DNA of 64,000 nucleotides. Origin: Anaeromicrobium sp. (GTDB lineage: Bacteria > Bacillota > Clostridia > Peptostreptococcales > Thermotaleaceae). The stretch lies in NCBI RefSeq assembly GCF_025210435.1, contig NZ_JAOART010000023.1, forward strand, positions 62,001 to 126,000, given 5' to 3'. The position numbers and the translations under genes were made by a program. This document shows, in pieces, positions 49,190-57,758 of the stretch. The notes under the pieces are model-generated. The model worked only from the letters and a program-made list of their open reading frames with translations. It was not told where the DNA came from and searched no databases. Position 1 is the stretch's first letter. Each line of letters opens with the position of its first letter.

Positions 49190-51583
49190 ATGAAAGAAAA
49201 ACATCTACCAATTAAAATTTTCGAAAAAAGACTTGAAGTTGATGAAAGGCAAACAGAAGGAGGTGGAAGTGATAAACCTCCTAAATGGGTATTGAAAGGA
49301 GAAGCATTAATTCATAAAGCCAAAATACTTAAAGAAGAACTTAGTGAAGCAAAAACACAAGTGGAGCAAAAAATGGAAAAATACAACAACGTACCTGCAA
49401 TTCTTAAAGCAAAAATTGTTGAGGATGCATTAGCGAAATCACATCGTAAAGAAATATCTCAGCTATTTTATTCAAATCAAAAAAAAGATAGAATTATAGG
49501 GTTATCTAGAGATCAAGAATTAATAATAAGAATTGATGATGTTGCTGAACTTGAAGCGATTAATAAAAAATTATTACAAACACAAAAAAATGCAAAAGCA
49601 ATTTCTGGTGTGGAGTCAATAGAATCATTTGAACCTATGATTGATACGTCTAAAACTGAGATTACGAAAAATGGGAAATTTATATTTAAAGTTAGACTAC
49701 ATGATTATAGTGATTATCATACTAATAAACAAGTGTTACGTACTTTTGAAAGGTTATTAGAAAGAAATAAATATCTCAAGTTGGATAAAACAGTAAAATA
49801 TTCAGAAAAGCTGTATATTCATCAAATTACAGCAGATTCACTGGATGCACTAAATGATATAGATGACTTTAGCGGGATTTTATCCATTGAACCAATGCCA
49901 TTATTAAAGGTGATAACAGATGATTTTTTTCTTGAGAATGTAGTTCAAGTCCCTGCACCAAATAAAGATGTTGAATATCCTGTAGTGGGTGTTTTAGATT
50001 CAGGAATAAGTGATATACCACAATTAAGACCATGGATTATAGGTAAACGTCATACCAATTATCCAACGCAAGTAATTGATCCGTCCCATGGAACTTTTGT
50101 TTCAGGAATTATTGGATTTGGAGATTTATTGGAAGGAAAAAGTTATACAGATGTTAATGGATGTAAATTATTTGATGCGGCAGTTTTTCCAAATCCTAGA
50201 AAAGAAGAAATCTCTGAAGCATATTTAGTAGATAATGTAAGGGAAGCTATAGATAAACATAGTGATACAATAAAAATTTGGAATATGTCTTTAGGAAGTG
50301 AATATGAAGTCAATAATGGGGATTTTACAGAATTTGGAATAGCGTTAGATAGTATTCAAGATGAAAATGAAGTGCTAATAATTAAATCAGCAGGTAACTG
50401 TAGGAATTTTTTAAACAATAAATGTGTAAGTAGAATTGCTAGAGGTGCAGACTCAGTTAGAGCATTGACTATAGGATCTATAGCACATTCTAAAATTAGT
50501 ACCGATCTTGCTGATATCAATCATTTGTCTCCTTTTAGCAGAGTAGGACCGGGACCGGCAAATATTATAAAACCAGATCTTGTCCACTATGGAGGTAATT
50601 GTGGGGTTAATAGTGGACGCCCGATACCAAACGGTGTATGTTCATTTGACATTAATGGCAATCTAAGAAACACAATAGGAACAAGTTTCTCGACTCCAAG
50701 AGTATCAGCAATTGCTGCAGATCTAAATGATAAATTAAAAGAAGGTTTTGATCCAGTATTAATAAAAGCTTTACTTATACATTCGGCAAAATACCCGCAA
50801 GAAGTAGATTTAGATATAAGTGAAAAATTAAATCAATTAGGGTTTGGACTTCCAAGTTCGTCTTCTGGAATATTATATAATGACCCGTCGGAGATTACTC
50901 TAGTATTAAGAGAAAATCTAGTCAAAGGCGAATATATTGATATCTTAGATTTTCCTTTCCCTGAATCATTAGTAGATGATGATGGATATTATTATGGTCA
51001 AATAATCTTGACGGTAGTGAATACACCAATTCTTGCAGAAAATGAGGGAACTGAATATTGTCAATCAAATATTGACGTGAAATTGGGGACATATAACAAC
51101 AAATGTCAAAGAGATACAACTAAAAAAACCATAAAAAATCCAATAGGCCGTGATGAGGGGTCATATAACTTGTTAAATACTAGTTGCTATAGTAAAAAGA
51201 AATCTAATATTAAACATAAAAATTTTGCTACTGCTGAAAAGATGTTAGTTCAATATGGAGATAAATTCTATCCAAATAAGAAATATGCTGTTGACTTATC
51301 TGAATTAACTCAAACGAACAAAGAAAAGTATATTCAAGCACCAAAAAAATGGTTCTTAAAGGTAACAGGTTTGTATCGTGAATTTGCAGAAAGAAAAGCT
51401 GAGATTGAAAGAAAAGAATTATCACAGGAATGTTGTATTATAGTAACTATTCGTGATCCATATAAGGCAGAACCTATTTATCGAGAGGTTACAAAATTAT
51501 TAGAGAGAAATAATTTCTTGCACAGAGATATCAAACTTAAGCAAAATATTCATATTAATCTAAGAGGAAATCAAGAGGTTTAA
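49190..51583 (+). CDS. ietS: IetS-like subtilisin-family serine protease
   Basis: The 797-aa protein holds an S8 peptidase core with the full triad: D270 in VGVLDSGISD, H300 in DPSHGTFVSG and S499 in GTSFSTP, with the oxyanion Asn at 403 (SAGNC). The N-terminal ~250 residues are helical and extended, possibly for contact with the AAA+ partner; about 250 residues follow the core. No signal peptide is seen, so it acts in the cytoplasm. With IetA it probably forms a regulated toxic protease that stops phage growth; the target is unknown. Confidence 0.85.
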   Translation: MKEKHLPIKIFEKRLEVDERQTEGGGSDKPPKWVLKGEALIHKAKILKEELSEAKTQVEQKMEKYNNVPAILKAKIVEDALAKSHRKEISQLFYSNQKKDRIIGLSRDQELIIRIDDVAELEAINKKLLQTQKNAKAISGVESIESFEPMIDTSKTEITKNGKFIFKVRLHDYSDYHTNKQVLRTFERLLERNKYLKLDKTVKYSEKLYIHQITADSLDALNDIDDFSGILSIEPMPLLKVITDDFFLENVVQVPAPNKDVEYPVVGVLDSGISDIPQLRPWIIGKRHTNYPTQVIDPSHGTFVSGIIGFGDLLEGKSYTDVNGCKLFDAAVFPNPRKEEISEAYLVDNVREAIDKHSDTIKIWNMSLGSEYEVNNGDFTEFGIALDSIQDENEVLIIKSAGNCRNFLNNKCVSRIARGADSVRALTIGSIAHSKISTDLADINHLSPFSRVGPGPANIIKPDLVHYGGNCGVNSGRPIPNGVCSFDINGNLRNTIGTSFSTPRVSAIAADLNDKLKEGFDPVLIKALLIHSAKYPQEVDLDISEKLNQLGFGLPSSSSGILYNDPSEITLVLRENLVKGEYIDILDFPFPESLVDDDGYYYGQIILTVVNTPILAENEGTEYCQSNIDVKLGTYNNKCQRDTTKKTIKNPIGRDEGSYNLLNTSCYSKKKSNIKHKNFATAEKMLVQYGDKFYPNKKYAVDLSELTQTNKEKYIQAPKKWFLKVTGLYREFAERKAEIERKELSQECCIIVTIRDPYKAEPIYREVTKLLERNNFLHRDIKLKQNIHINLRGNQEV

Positions 51584-51644
51584 TAAAATATAATTTTTTA
51601 TGTAGCAACTAAAATTACAACATATTATATGAAAGGAGATAGAT

Positions 51645-52172
51645 ATGAGCAATCCTAATGTAAATTTACTAGATAAGTTATTAGAAAAAGTATTACAAAT
51701 ATCAAAAGTTTCTTATGAACAAGAAGTTGATAGAAGTAAACAATTACTAGCTAAATCTGATTATCTTATTAAATACCTTTCAACAATATTTGTTTTTGTC
51801 AATATATTTTTACCTTTGGCATTTAAATATAATATTATAAATTTAAAAGTCTTGGCATTTATATATTTTGCTATTTCAGTACCTTTGATATTCAGTTTAT
51901 TTTTATCAATTAAATCTCAAAGATTAAGGCTAGGAATGTTTTTTCCAACAGGTAAGTATCTCTTAGAAGAAATGAAACGAAACCAAGATAAATTTAATAC
52001 TGAAATTAAGATGAAGAACAAAAGCATTCTTTATTATAGTACTTCAACAGAAACATTGCAGAAAACTAACGATGAAAGGGCAAAAAACCTTAAAGCAGCT
52101 TATACATCGTATTTTTCAAGTATTATTATTCTTGCAGTTGCAATATTCTCTATAATGATAATAGTTGCCTAA
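51645..52172 (+). CDS. three-helix membrane protein beside IetAS
   Basis: The 175-aa protein has a helical N-terminus, two adjacent membrane helices (LIKYLSTIFVFVNIFLPLAF and VLAFIYFAISVPLIFSLFLS), a cytoplasmic helical stretch of about 60 residues and a third membrane helix at the C-terminus (SIIILAVAIFSIMIIVA). This form resembles SLATT-like or pore-type effectors of defence systems. AAAGGAGATAGAT precedes the ATG, 61 bp after ietS. It could be a third component or protease substrate of the system; that is inference. Confidence 0.55.
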   Translation: MSNPNVNLLDKLLEKVLQISKVSYEQEVDRSKQLLAKSDYLIKYLSTIFVFVNIFLPLAFKYNIINLKVLAFIYFAISVPLIFSLFLSIKSQRLRLGMFFPTGKYLLEEMKRNQDKFNTEIKMKNKSILYYSTSTETLQKTNDERAKNLKAAYTSYFSSIIILAVAIFSIMIIVA

Positions 52173-52187
52173 ATAAGGGGGGATTTT

Positions 52188-52352
52188 ATGCTACAACATA
52201 CTAATGCTAGACCTGAGGGTCAGAATGATTCAGTAGATACTACTTTAGAGGATTTAATTTCTAATCTAGATACTAATAAGCCTACTGAAATGAGAACTGT
52301 TTGGGATGGATTTTCTATGGATGAAGATGTTGATTCACAAGAAAAAAAATAA
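52188..52352 (+). CDS. 54-aa acidic protein
   Basis: AAGGGGGGATTTT precedes ATG 52188. The product is acidic and threonine/aspartate-rich (VDTTLEDLISNLDTNKPTEM), probably unfolded alone. It lies 15 bp after the membrane protein gene and is likely co-expressed; it could be an inhibitor or regulatory partner. Confidence 0.55.
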   Translation: MLQHTNARPEGQNDSVDTTLEDLISNLDTNKPTEMRTVWDGFSMDEDVDSQEKK

Positions 52353-52397
52353 AAGTAATAAAGCATTCAGAGATAATAAAAATTATATTGGGAGGTA

Positions 52398-52589
52398 ATT
52401 ACAAGGGAGTTAAATCAAAAGGATAAAGAAACTTTAGTTAGAGCAATAGCATTTTATTATGAAAATTATGTTTGGGAAGATTTGCTTTCAAAAGATAGTA
52501 GTGTAGCAAGCGACGAAGATTATAATTTAAGACATGTTGTTAATAAATTAAATCTTAAATGGCCAGCAGAAATTCAATATAGATTGTAA
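52398..52589 (+). CDS. 63-aa protein with rare ATT start
   Basis: GGGAGG lies just before an ATT at 52398 that opens 63 codons (ITRELNQKDKETLVRAIAFY...). No ATG, GTG or TTG begins this frame. The composition (YYENYVWEDLLSKDSSVASD) looks like a real helical protein. Either ATT is used, as in infC, or the gene has lost its start. Confidence 0.4.
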   Translation: MTRELNQKDKETLVRAIAFYYENYVWEDLLSKDSSVASDEDYNLRHVVNKLNLKWPAEIQYRL

Positions 52590-52644
52590 TAACTAGAGTA
52601 GAGCCTACATAATATGGGTTTACAACGTTAATAGTGTGTTTAAT

Positions 52645-52677
52645 ACAGGGACTTAGATTCGTGCTCTTCTTCTATTT
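52645..52677 (+). terminator. cargo terminator repeat, copy 4 (degenerate)
   Basis: TAATACAGGGACTTAGATTC followed by GTGCTCTTCTTCTATTTT and ATAAAA keeps the pattern of the other copies, but the stem is broken, so it may no longer terminate. Confidence 0.5.
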
Positions 52678-52733
52678 TGAATAAAATTTTAATATCAGGT
52701 CAATACTCCGTAAAAAGCTATAAGGGGAATGTT

Positions 52734-52928
52734 ATGGTACAAAAATTAATCTTGCAAGAAATTGCCAAAATATTAGAGGATGAAAAAGAAACAAATGAAT
52801 ATATAACGTCATATCACATAACAGGTCAGCAATTAGAGAATATGACTAACAAGCTAAATGCACTACATAATCATAAAATAGAATTATACAAGCAGTTGCA
52901 AGAAGTAAAATATAATAATATCTTTTAA
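52734..52928 (+). CDS. 64-aa helical protein
   Basis: AAGGGGAATGTT precedes ATG 52734; an in-frame TTG upstream lacks a ribosome site. The protein is helical and charged (LQEIAKILEDEKETNEYITS) and ends in a terminator. Unknown function. Confidence 0.5.
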   Translation: MVQKLILQEIAKILEDEKETNEYITSYHITGQQLENMTNKLNALHNHKIELYKQLQEVKYNNIF

Positions 52929-52938
52929 TAAAAATATT

Positions 52939-52962
52939 AGACCAGGGAGACCTGGTCTTTTT
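52939..52962 (+). terminator. intrinsic terminator
   Basis: AGACCAGG-GAGA-CCTGGTCT perfect stem followed by TTTTT. Confidence 0.85.
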
Positions 52963-53043
52963 GCATATAATCCAAGTATAAAGAAGGAATATCCAACTCA
53001 TTATCTAATACATAATAGAGTACAAAAGATAAAAGGGGGAGCC

Positions 53044-53247
53044 ATGGGGGTACGACATAAATTAAAAGAAATAAGAATGAAAGAATATATGATGAAGCAA
53101 AACGAGTTCGCTGAAAAAGTTTTAGAGATGGACTATCGGAAGTATAATAATTATGAAAATGGTACTACTCCATCTGGAGAAGCAATGCTCCATATAGCTA
53201 AAAAATTGAAAAGACCTGTTGAAGAGATATTTTACCTGGAAGATTAG
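53044..53247 (+). CDS. XRE-family regulator
   Basis: The 67-aa single HTH domain (HKLKEIRMKEYMMKQNEFAEKV, then YENGTTPSGEAMLHIAKKL) ends IFYLED. GGGGGAGCC precedes the ATG. It lies between the cargo and the partition genes and may control either. Its stop is within a terminator. Confidence 0.7.
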   Translation: MGVRHKLKEIRMKEYMMKQNEFAEKVLEMDYRKYNNYENGTTPSGEAMLHIAKKLKRPVEEIFYLED

Positions 53248-53262
53248 CCAGGTATTTTTTTA
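53233..53262 (+). terminator. terminator after the XRE gene
   Basis: TACCTGG-AAGATTAG-CCAGGTA stem with a long T-run; the gene ends inside the stem. Confidence 0.8.
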
Positions 53263-53382
53263 TGTAAAAAATCAAAAGTTTTGGAAAAAATACATATGGA
53301 CATGCATTAATTCTAACTATTTTAATATACTTTATTAAGTAAACAAAATGTTAACAAAATGTTAACAAGGGAGGTTTTAATT
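53263..53382. promoter_or_regulatory. candidate centromere/promoter region of the partition operon
   Basis: About 120 bp of AT-rich DNA before the actin gene. It contains a tandem 11-bp repeat AACAAAATGTT at 53342-53352 and 53353-53363, just before the ribosome site. In actin-type partition systems the centromere and autoregulatory sites lie in this position. Confidence 0.4.
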
Positions 53383-54294
53383 TTGAATTATGGAGCAGAT
53401 ATAGGCAGAGGAAATGTAAATATAGTTAGCCTTAACAAAAGAATAGCATTTGAAAGTTATTGTGGTAGAGCTAGAAGTTTGGATTTTGAAGATGATAAAA
53501 CTAATTACATTATGACCATAGATAATAATGGATATTTTGTAGGTGAAAAAGCTAAACTTGAAGGTTTATCAAGAGGATTTCAAAAGAAGAAAATTGATAA
53601 ATTAAGGAGTTTACCATTATTGCTGACGGGGATATTTTTAACCACAGATGTTGAAGAAGTAAGAACTAATATAGTAACTGGAACACCTGTATCGGATTAT
53701 AAGAACCAAAGAAAAGAGATAGAAGAGTTCTTGAAAGGTGCTTATAAAGTTGGAATGTATGGAAGTACAAAAAGTATTGCATTAGAAAATGTAAGCGTAT
53801 TTCCTGAAGGAGCAGGAGCTTATTTTTCCCTTGTATTAAATGATAAAGGTGAGGTTGTAAATAAAGAATTAGCCACTCAAAAAGTTGGGATGATAGACAT
53901 AGGTTACAAAACCATAAATTTGGTTGTATTTGAAAATATGAAGTTCATTGATAAATACAGCTTTACTGTTAACTTTGGGATGCATCAAGTGTATAACATG
54001 ATCTACAAAAGACTTTCAAGGGCGGAAGATATAACACCAGAACAGGCTGAAAATATAAAAACAGGACCGGAATATGACGTGTTAGCTAATAGAATTGATA
54101 ATGATGTAAATAAGTTTTGGGGGAATACATCATTTAAAATATTTTTATGCGGTGGTGGGGCTCATTTATTAGGTAAATACTTCCCTCAATTCTTTGTAAT
54201 GGATAATCCTGAATATGCTAATGCGAATGGCTATTTCAAAATAGCTCAAATGCTATACAAACCTAAAAAACTAGTTTGGGAGATGCCAAAATGA
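53383..54294 (+). CDS. actin-like plasmid segregation ATPase (ParM-type)
   Basis: The 303-aa protein has actin-fold signatures: phosphate 1 NYGADIGRGNVNIV at the start, phosphate 2 VGMIDIGYKTINLVVF (about 177-192) and adenosine LCGGGAHLLG (about 260-270). It matches ParM/AlfA-like proteins of low-copy plasmids, which polymerise to push replicons apart. TTG 53383 follows AAGGGAGG by 7 nt. Its stop overlaps the next start (ATGA), as expected for a parM-parR operon. Confidence 0.8.
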   Translation: MNYGADIGRGNVNIVSLNKRIAFESYCGRARSLDFEDDKTNYIMTIDNNGYFVGEKAKLEGLSRGFQKKKIDKLRSLPLLLTGIFLTTDVEEVRTNIVTGTPVSDYKNQRKEIEEFLKGAYKVGMYGSTKSIALENVSVFPEGAGAYFSLVLNDKGEVVNKELATQKVGMIDIGYKTINLVVFENMKFIDKYSFTVNFGMHQVYNMIYKRLSRAEDITPEQAENIKTGPEYDVLANRIDNDVNKFWGNTSFKIFLCGGGAHLLGKYFPQFFVMDNPEYANANGYFKIAQMLYKPKKLVWEMPK

Positions 54295-54569
54295 AAGTTA
54301 TAGGGGTTAGAGTCGCAAATGAAGTTTATGATTATTATATGGCTATAGAAAATAAGAAGGAGAGAGCAGAATTATTAAGAGGAATATTAACTAAAGCAGC
54401 TGGTTTTAGTTATGATGATAAACAAGAATTATTTAATGTGAAAGAATTGGTTATGAAGTACCTTGAAGAAAATATAGGTAAGTTTAACATATTGGAAAAA
54501 CATTCAGATGAGATTAATGAAACTATGACAGAAAAAGCTTTAGATTCTATATTAAAAATGATGAATTAA
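54291..54569 (+). CDS. ParR-like ribbon-helix-helix partition adaptor
   Basis: The 92-aa protein starts inside the actin gene stop. Its N-terminus (KVIGVRVANEVYDYYMAIENKKERAELLRGIL) has the strand-helix-helix layout of ribbon-helix-helix DNA-binding proteins, followed by a helical tail that could contact the filament. This is the expected centromere-binding adaptor of the ParM-like protein. Confidence 0.65.
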   Translation: MKVIGVRVANEVYDYYMAIENKKERAELLRGILTKAAGFSYDDKQELFNVKELVMKYLEENIGKFNILEKHSDEINETMTEKALDSILKMMN

Positions 54570-54605
54570 CATAAAAATAGCCGGCGAAGTTAGGCCAAGT
54601 GAGCT

Positions 54606-54863
54606 GTGAAGCAAATACCTTTGCTAACAGCATATGCAAGAGAAGTGTTAAAAATGCTAGTCTACTATAAAAAATTAACAATTATTTTTGCAATCATACA
54701 AGAAGTTGAAACTAGTGCAAGCCCTAATCCTAACTCAAACATAATTTATCACCTCAATAATATTATTCCACACGGGAGGAGGGATATGCGTGATCGTATT
54801 GATTATTTTAGACATTGCCTTATTGGTTTTGGGGGGAGGTTTGATATTGAAAGGAATATATAA
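54606..54863 (+). CDS. doubtful 85-aa ORF after the partition genes
   Basis: A GTG-initiated frame with some hydrophobic character (LVYYKKLTIIFAIIQEV) but no ribosome site. It overlaps the better-supported GTG gene at 54790 in another frame. It may not be translated; otherwise 54570-54789 holds no recognisable feature. Confidence 0.2.
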   Translation: MKQIPLLTAYAREVLKMLVYYKKLTIIFAIIQEVETSASPNPNSNIIYHLNNIIPHGRRDMRDRIDYFRHCLIGFGGRFDIERNI

Positions 54864-54900
54864 AATTGTAAGGGGGATTTTTAATGAATGGAATAAATAA
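54790..54900 (+). CDS. 36-aa single-helix membrane peptide
   Basis: GGGAGGAGGG precedes a GTG at 54790. The peptide is one long hydrophobic helix (VIVLIILDIALLVLGGGLIL) followed by an amphipathic end. It overlaps the start of the next membrane-protein gene by 17 bp, suggesting coupled expression with the ATPase operon. Confidence 0.5.
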   Translation: MIVLIILDIALLVLGGGLILKGIYKIVRGIFNEWNK

Positions 54901-55105
54901 TTTATCAAAGATAGTTGATAAGATAGGTGTTATTATTACTGACTTGGTTATTATAGCCTCTAAAGTAAGTTGGAAGGCTTTGATAGTAATGCTAGTGATA
55001 GCAGGAGCCTTAATGATGTTTGGAAATGAATATGGTTCTAAAATAGTAACTAAAAGAGCCATACAAGGATTTTTATTTATACAACTAGCCTCAATGTTAA
55101 TATAG
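54884..55105 (+). CDS. 73-aa two-helix membrane protein (pilin-like)
   Basis: AAGGGGGATTTTT precedes ATG 54884. Two hydrophobic segments (about 13-27, VIITDLVIIASKV; 31-47, ALIVMLVIAGALMMF) and a possible third at the C-terminus are separated by short charged loops. The size and layout recall VirB2/Maff2-type subunits next to conjugation ATPases. Function is inferred from the neighbouring ATPase only. Confidence 0.5.
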   Translation: MNGINNLSKIVDKIGVIITDLVIIASKVSWKALIVMLVIAGALMMFGNEYGSKIVTKRAIQGFLFIQLASMLI

Positions 55106-55113
55106 GTGATGTT

Positions 55114-57312
55114 ATGAGAGTTAGAATTGTACCTAATTATTCATTAGATAATAGAAAAGTTTTAGGAATGCTAGAAAATATCCACTACTACAAAACACCA
55201 TATAACAGAACAGAAATAACCCATGATAAAGAAAATATATTTATAGACTTGAACCCTAAGAATAATATTTCATACGAGATAAAACTTACTAAAAATGATT
55301 GTAGCTTTTACTTAGGATTCCCCGACAGAATAAAGGGAAATGTGCTTACAGAATTGAATATATGCTACCCACAAGCCACTATAAAGGAAGATAATAAGAT
55401 TGATATCCCAATAGGTGTTAATAAACAACTAGAATTAAAAGAGCACTTTTTCATGTCCTTAAAAACAAATATGAAAGGCCAGTTCCCTTTGTCTAATCTA
55501 TTAGAAAGCCAAAATACTCTTAAGGAAAATGAAGAAATATACATAAGATTTGATTTAGAACCATGTAATCCTAGCTGGTACAGAGAGGTTGAAAGTTGCA
55601 TAAAGAAATTTAATACTAACGGGAAGGTAACAACCAAAACAAGTTTAGATTTAAGGAAGTTAACATATGGAGGCATTGATTTTGCATTAGAAACCTGTTA
55701 CTACGGAATAGATCTTTTAAATTCGGTTTTTAGTAAAGTTGAAATAGAACATGAATATCTAGGGAATGATATGTATTCAAAATTACTTAGGAATGGATTG
55801 AGTGATAATACATTGACCAAAAGCAGATACAATGCCTATAAAACTAAGATAAATGTAATAATTAAAAGCGAAAGAGAGGATATGTTGTTTAGAAATGTAC
55901 TAAAATCTTTCAATTCCATGAGTGGTGACAATGAATTTATTCTTAAAGACAAAAGTCATTACAAAAATATATTATGTTCAAAGGAACTTGCACAAATTAT
56001 GCAGCTACCCACAAAATATTACCAAGAGACATATAGAATAAACAGCATAGACAATAGAGAAATAGAAGTCCCTAAGGAGTTACAAGGTGATAGAATACCA
56101 GTGGGCGAAACTACTGTTAGGGGTAACGAGGTAAAAGTTAGCTGGTGCAATAAATACAATGTAAGGGCCTTGCCAAAGGTTGTTGCTGGACCTCCGGGGG
56201 CTGGAAAGACAGAATACACATGTAATTATATAAAAGGTGCTAATAAAATCGGGGATTGCACAATAACATTTGACTATATTAAGAATTGCGAACTTACTTA
56301 CAAATCAATAGAAGATATTGAGGATCCAGTGCTAATAAATCTTGCAGATGAAAAACAATTATTTGCTTTTTCATACCCAGAGGTGTCTAGCAATATAACA
56401 GAAGAATCTACATCATGGGAAAAGATATTAGTCGCTAGTGAAATAGGCCAACAAGTAAAGTATCTAGTTAACAGTATTTCTGACGGAGACAACAACGGAC
56501 CTTTATCATCACAAATGGCTAGATATTTAGTAGCAGCAGTCAAAATTGTATTTATACATCCTGATGAAATAGTAGATAATGTTTTTAGAGTGTTAGAGGA
56601 GTGGACGGTTAGGAATAACTACATTAGAAATAGTAAAGGAATATATGATTATGATGATAGGGTTTTAAATACTCTTAGGGAATTGAATGATGTTGATTCT
56701 AATGGTAAAATTACAGGAACTAAAACACATCTGATTAGTGGGATTATAAATAGAATTAATACATTGGTTGAAAATCCGAGGTTAGAGAGAATGTTAAAGG
56801 CTCCTATAGATAATCATGATTTCACTGAATATATGAATGATGGTAGAGCGGTGTTTATTATGATGCCAGAGAAAGCATTTAAAGTTCCTATGACTAAGGA
56901 TGTAGTTGTTACCTACTTTATGACTAGAATCCGCATGGCATCACTAGAAAGGTGTGAAGTAGATAAGCCTAATATAGCTCATATAATAACCGATGAAGTC
57001 CATCAAGTGCCTACAGCGGCCTCATTTTTTAAGAATCATATTACAGAGTTTAGAAAATTTGGGTTATCTCCTTATTTCACCATACATTACATGAAACAAT
57101 TCAAAAGTCTGTTAGATGCTATTAAGTCAGCAGGAGCAAGCTATATGTTAATACAAGGGATAGAAAAAGAAAATTTGAAGATGCTAGAGGAAGAAATTAA
57201 GCCATTCACAGTAGAAGAAGGTTTAAATATGAAACCTTTCCATAGTTTGAATATAATAAGCTATGGAAATCAATACGCAAAATTCATAAGTAAATTACCA
57301 AAACCATTGTAA
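55114..57312 (+). CDS. VirD4/TraG-like (FtsK-HerA superfamily) ATPase
   Basis: The 732-aa protein has Walker A GPPGAGKT (about residues 354-361) and Walker B IAHIITDEVHQ (about 626-636), with a large N-terminal region of mixed fold and no membrane helices. The core resembles conjugative coupling or VirB4-type ATPases (NGPLSSQMARYLVAAVKIVF, YFMTRIRMASLER). Next to two small membrane proteins and a plasmid partition module, it may be a remnant of a conjugation or DNA-translocation system carried by the phage. Its role in this element is unknown. Confidence 0.65.
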   Translation: MRVRIVPNYSLDNRKVLGMLENIHYYKTPYNRTEITHDKENIFIDLNPKNNISYEIKLTKNDCSFYLGFPDRIKGNVLTELNICYPQATIKEDNKIDIPIGVNKQLELKEHFFMSLKTNMKGQFPLSNLLESQNTLKENEEIYIRFDLEPCNPSWYREVESCIKKFNTNGKVTTKTSLDLRKLTYGGIDFALETCYYGIDLLNSVFSKVEIEHEYLGNDMYSKLLRNGLSDNTLTKSRYNAYKTKINVIIKSEREDMLFRNVLKSFNSMSGDNEFILKDKSHYKNILCSKELAQIMQLPTKYYQETYRINSIDNREIEVPKELQGDRIPVGETTVRGNEVKVSWCNKYNVRALPKVVAGPPGAGKTEYTCNYIKGANKIGDCTITFDYIKNCELTYKSIEDIEDPVLINLADEKQLFAFSYPEVSSNITEESTSWEKILVASEIGQQVKYLVNSISDGDNNGPLSSQMARYLVAAVKIVFIHPDEIVDNVFRVLEEWTVRNNYIRNSKGIYDYDDRVLNTLRELNDVDSNGKITGTKTHLISGIINRINTLVENPRLERMLKAPIDNHDFTEYMNDGRAVFIMMPEKAFKVPMTKDVVVTYFMTRIRMASLERCEVDKPNIAHIITDEVHQVPTAASFFKNHITEFRKFGLSPYFTIHYMKQFKSLLDAIKSAGASYMLIQGIEKENLKMLEEEIKPFTVEEGLNMKPFHSLNIISYGNQYAKFISKLPKPL

Positions 57313-57347
57313 AAGCTAAGGCTATAAAAGACCTTAGCTTATTTTTC
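57313..57347. terminator. bidirectional terminator at the right end
   Basis: AAGCTAAGG/CCTTAGCTT perfect stem with a T-run on the plus strand. It lies between the convergent ATPase and LexA-like genes and contains the stop of the latter. Confidence 0.8.
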
Positions 57348-57753
57348 TCATTACATTTTTCACTATACCCAGTATGTTAGGTTGGTCATTGAAAATATCC
57401 ATATGAACTTTATCCTTATTCATATAGGCAATAACATCTCCAGTAGAAGGAGGAAGACAAGACAGTGTTAGGTAATCTCCTTCTAGTATGCCTAAATCTA
57501 TCCTAGTATAAGGAGCCCTTATGATGTTATTTCCGTTAAAAAACTCTTTATTTAATACTTCTATAGCTCGTGGCTTAGTAGGGGTTCTCTTAATAAATCC
57601 TTTTTTCTCCAAAACTTCTAAGTGATGGTGAACTGTGGAAGGAGAACTAAGGCCTACAGCGGCACAAATTTCTCTAACAGAAGGTGCGTATCCTTTAAAG
57701 TCTAATTCTCGTCGTATGTAATCAAATACTATTTGTTGTTTTTTAGTCAACAT
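57334..57753 (-). CDS. LexA-like repressor lacking the catalytic-serine segment
   Basis: The 139-aa protein has a full LexA winged HTH (residues about 1-65: [47 protein letters not shown]). The C-terminal part keeps [10 protein letters not shown] and TGDVIAY but lacks the block containing the Ala-Gly cleavage site and the GDSM serine. It therefore cannot cleave itself and would be blind to RecA. The ATG at 57753 follows GAGGTGAATTTA. Two palindromic operators lie upstream, suggesting autoregulation. It may be the real immunity or plasmid-state regulator, or a competitor for host LexA sites. Confidence 0.75.
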   Translation of the reverse strand: MLTKKQQIVFDYIRRELDFKGYAPSVREICAAVGLSSPSTVHHHLEVLEKKGFIKRTPTKPRAIEVLNKEFFNGNNIIRAPYTRIDLGILEGDYLTLSCLPPSTGDVIAYMNKDKVHMDIFNDQPNILGIVKNVMRKIS

Positions 57754-57758
57754 TAAAT

